From positions 186,001 through 250,000 of the forward strand of contig NZ_CP023406.1 of assembly GCF_002327105.1 (NCBI RefSeq): a stretch of 64,000 nt of DNA, read 5' to 3'. This document shows positions 63,635 to 64,000 of the stretch, one piece after another. The notes below the pieces were generated by a model, which was not told the origin of the DNA, did not search any database, and saw nothing but the letters and a program-made list of their open reading frames with translations. Source of the stretch: Luteimonas chenhongjianii (GTDB taxonomy: Bacteria; Pseudomonadota; Gammaproteobacteria; Xanthomonadales; Xanthomonadaceae). The translations under genes and the position numbers were made by a program. The stretch's first letter is position 1. The number at the start of each line of letters is the position of its first letter.

Positions 63635-64000
63635 CCGCTTCCGACACCATCCGGATTTTCGACACCACCCTGCGCGACGGCGAACAGTCGCCCGGCTGCA
63701 GCATGACGCCGCAGCAGAAGGTGGTGATGGCGCGTGCGCTTGACGCCCTGGGCGTCGACATCATCGAGACCGGCTTTCCCGCCAGTTCCGAATCCGATCG
63801 CGAGGCCGCACGCCTGATCGCGCGCGAGGTTCGCCGGCCGACACTGGCGGTCCTGTCGCGTTGCCTGCCGGCCGACATCGAAGCGTCGGCGCGGGTACTG
63901 GACGGCACCGCGAATCCACGCCTGCACGTCTTCATCTCGACCAGCCCGCTGCACCGCGAGCACAAGCTGCGCATGAGCCGTCAGCAGGTGCTGGACATGA
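63631..64000 (+). CDS. leuA: 2-isopropylmalate synthase, N-terminal part (cut by window end)
   Basis: Only the first 123 residues are visible. They show [25 protein letters not shown] (catalytic and metal-binding residues), [20 protein letters not shown] and [19 protein letters not shown], all typical of LeuA. It condenses acetyl-CoA with 2-oxoisovalerate, the first step of leucine synthesis. It is the last visible gene of the ilv-leu operon, and its start overlaps the small frame before it. Confidence 0.95.
   Translation, partial: MTASDTIRIFDTTLRDGEQSPGCSMTPQQKVVMARALDALGVDIIETGFPASSESDREAARLIAREVRRPTLAVLSRCLPADIEASARVLDGTANPRLHVFISTSPLHREHKLRMSRQQVLDM

Overview
The window is high-GC chromosomal DNA that most resembles the Lysobacter/Luteimonas/Xanthomonas group (Lysobacteraceae, Gammaproteobacteria). 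This is inferred from gene content and order, not from a database search. Supporting points are rsmG-parA-parB followed by the DUF3348-DUF802-OmpA-DUF2894 cluster, rpmB-rpmG, a K+-independent hppA, an acs/response-regulator/DcaP-porin/MHS block, thrABC with a Thr-rich leader, and an ilvC-ilvG-ilvM-ilvE-leuA operon behind a Leu/Val/Ile-rich leader.

1-7,775: an accessory island, all on the minus strand. It reads 5' to 3' as a SNF2-type helicase, an Abi_2/HEPN-like protein and a probable DNA methyltransferase that runs off the window edge (a restriction- or DISARM-like defence module). Next to it is a compact unit of an HTH protein, a uracil-DNA-glycosylase-fold protein and a HicA-like small protein, driven by a near-consensus sigma-70 promoter flanked by palindromes. 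Paired GGGGGTAC repeats lie just before the first core gene (xthA) and may mark the island edge.

7,776-25,174: xthA; a divergent AMP-ligase/phosphopantetheinyl-transferase pair; rsmG-parA-parB; a four-gene operon that reads as an uncharacterised MotAB/ZorAB-like ion-driven motor with a long cytoplasmic tail; rpmB-rpmG; a cardiolipin-synthase-like gene; DUF924; a lipoprotein; a short AMP nucleosidase; and a coupled amidohydrolase pair whose second member lacks the metal-binding HxH.

25,361-38,950: acetate and energy genes (acs with a LuxR-type regulator, facing a DcaP-like porin and an MHS transporter), an EF-hand protein, a proton-pumping pyrophosphatase, a hypothetical protein, an RTX-repeat/M91 metallopeptidase, soluble pyrophosphatase and an HDOD protein.

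39,299-51,594: a TonB-dependent receptor with an AraC regulator, a CadC-like wHTH/beta-propeller gene broken by a one-base frameshift, an orphan RNase A-like toxin with a CdiI-like immunity protein, a DUF4136 lipoprotein, thiC behind a TPP riboswitch, and a soluble chemotaxis receptor with a C-terminal sensor domain.

51,595-64,000: thrA-thrB-thrC with a leader peptide and mutually exclusive hairpins, a tandem BON protein, topoisomerase IB, and the attenuated ilv-leu operon, with leuA cut by the window end. No tRNA, rRNA, CRISPR array or insertion sequence was recognised.
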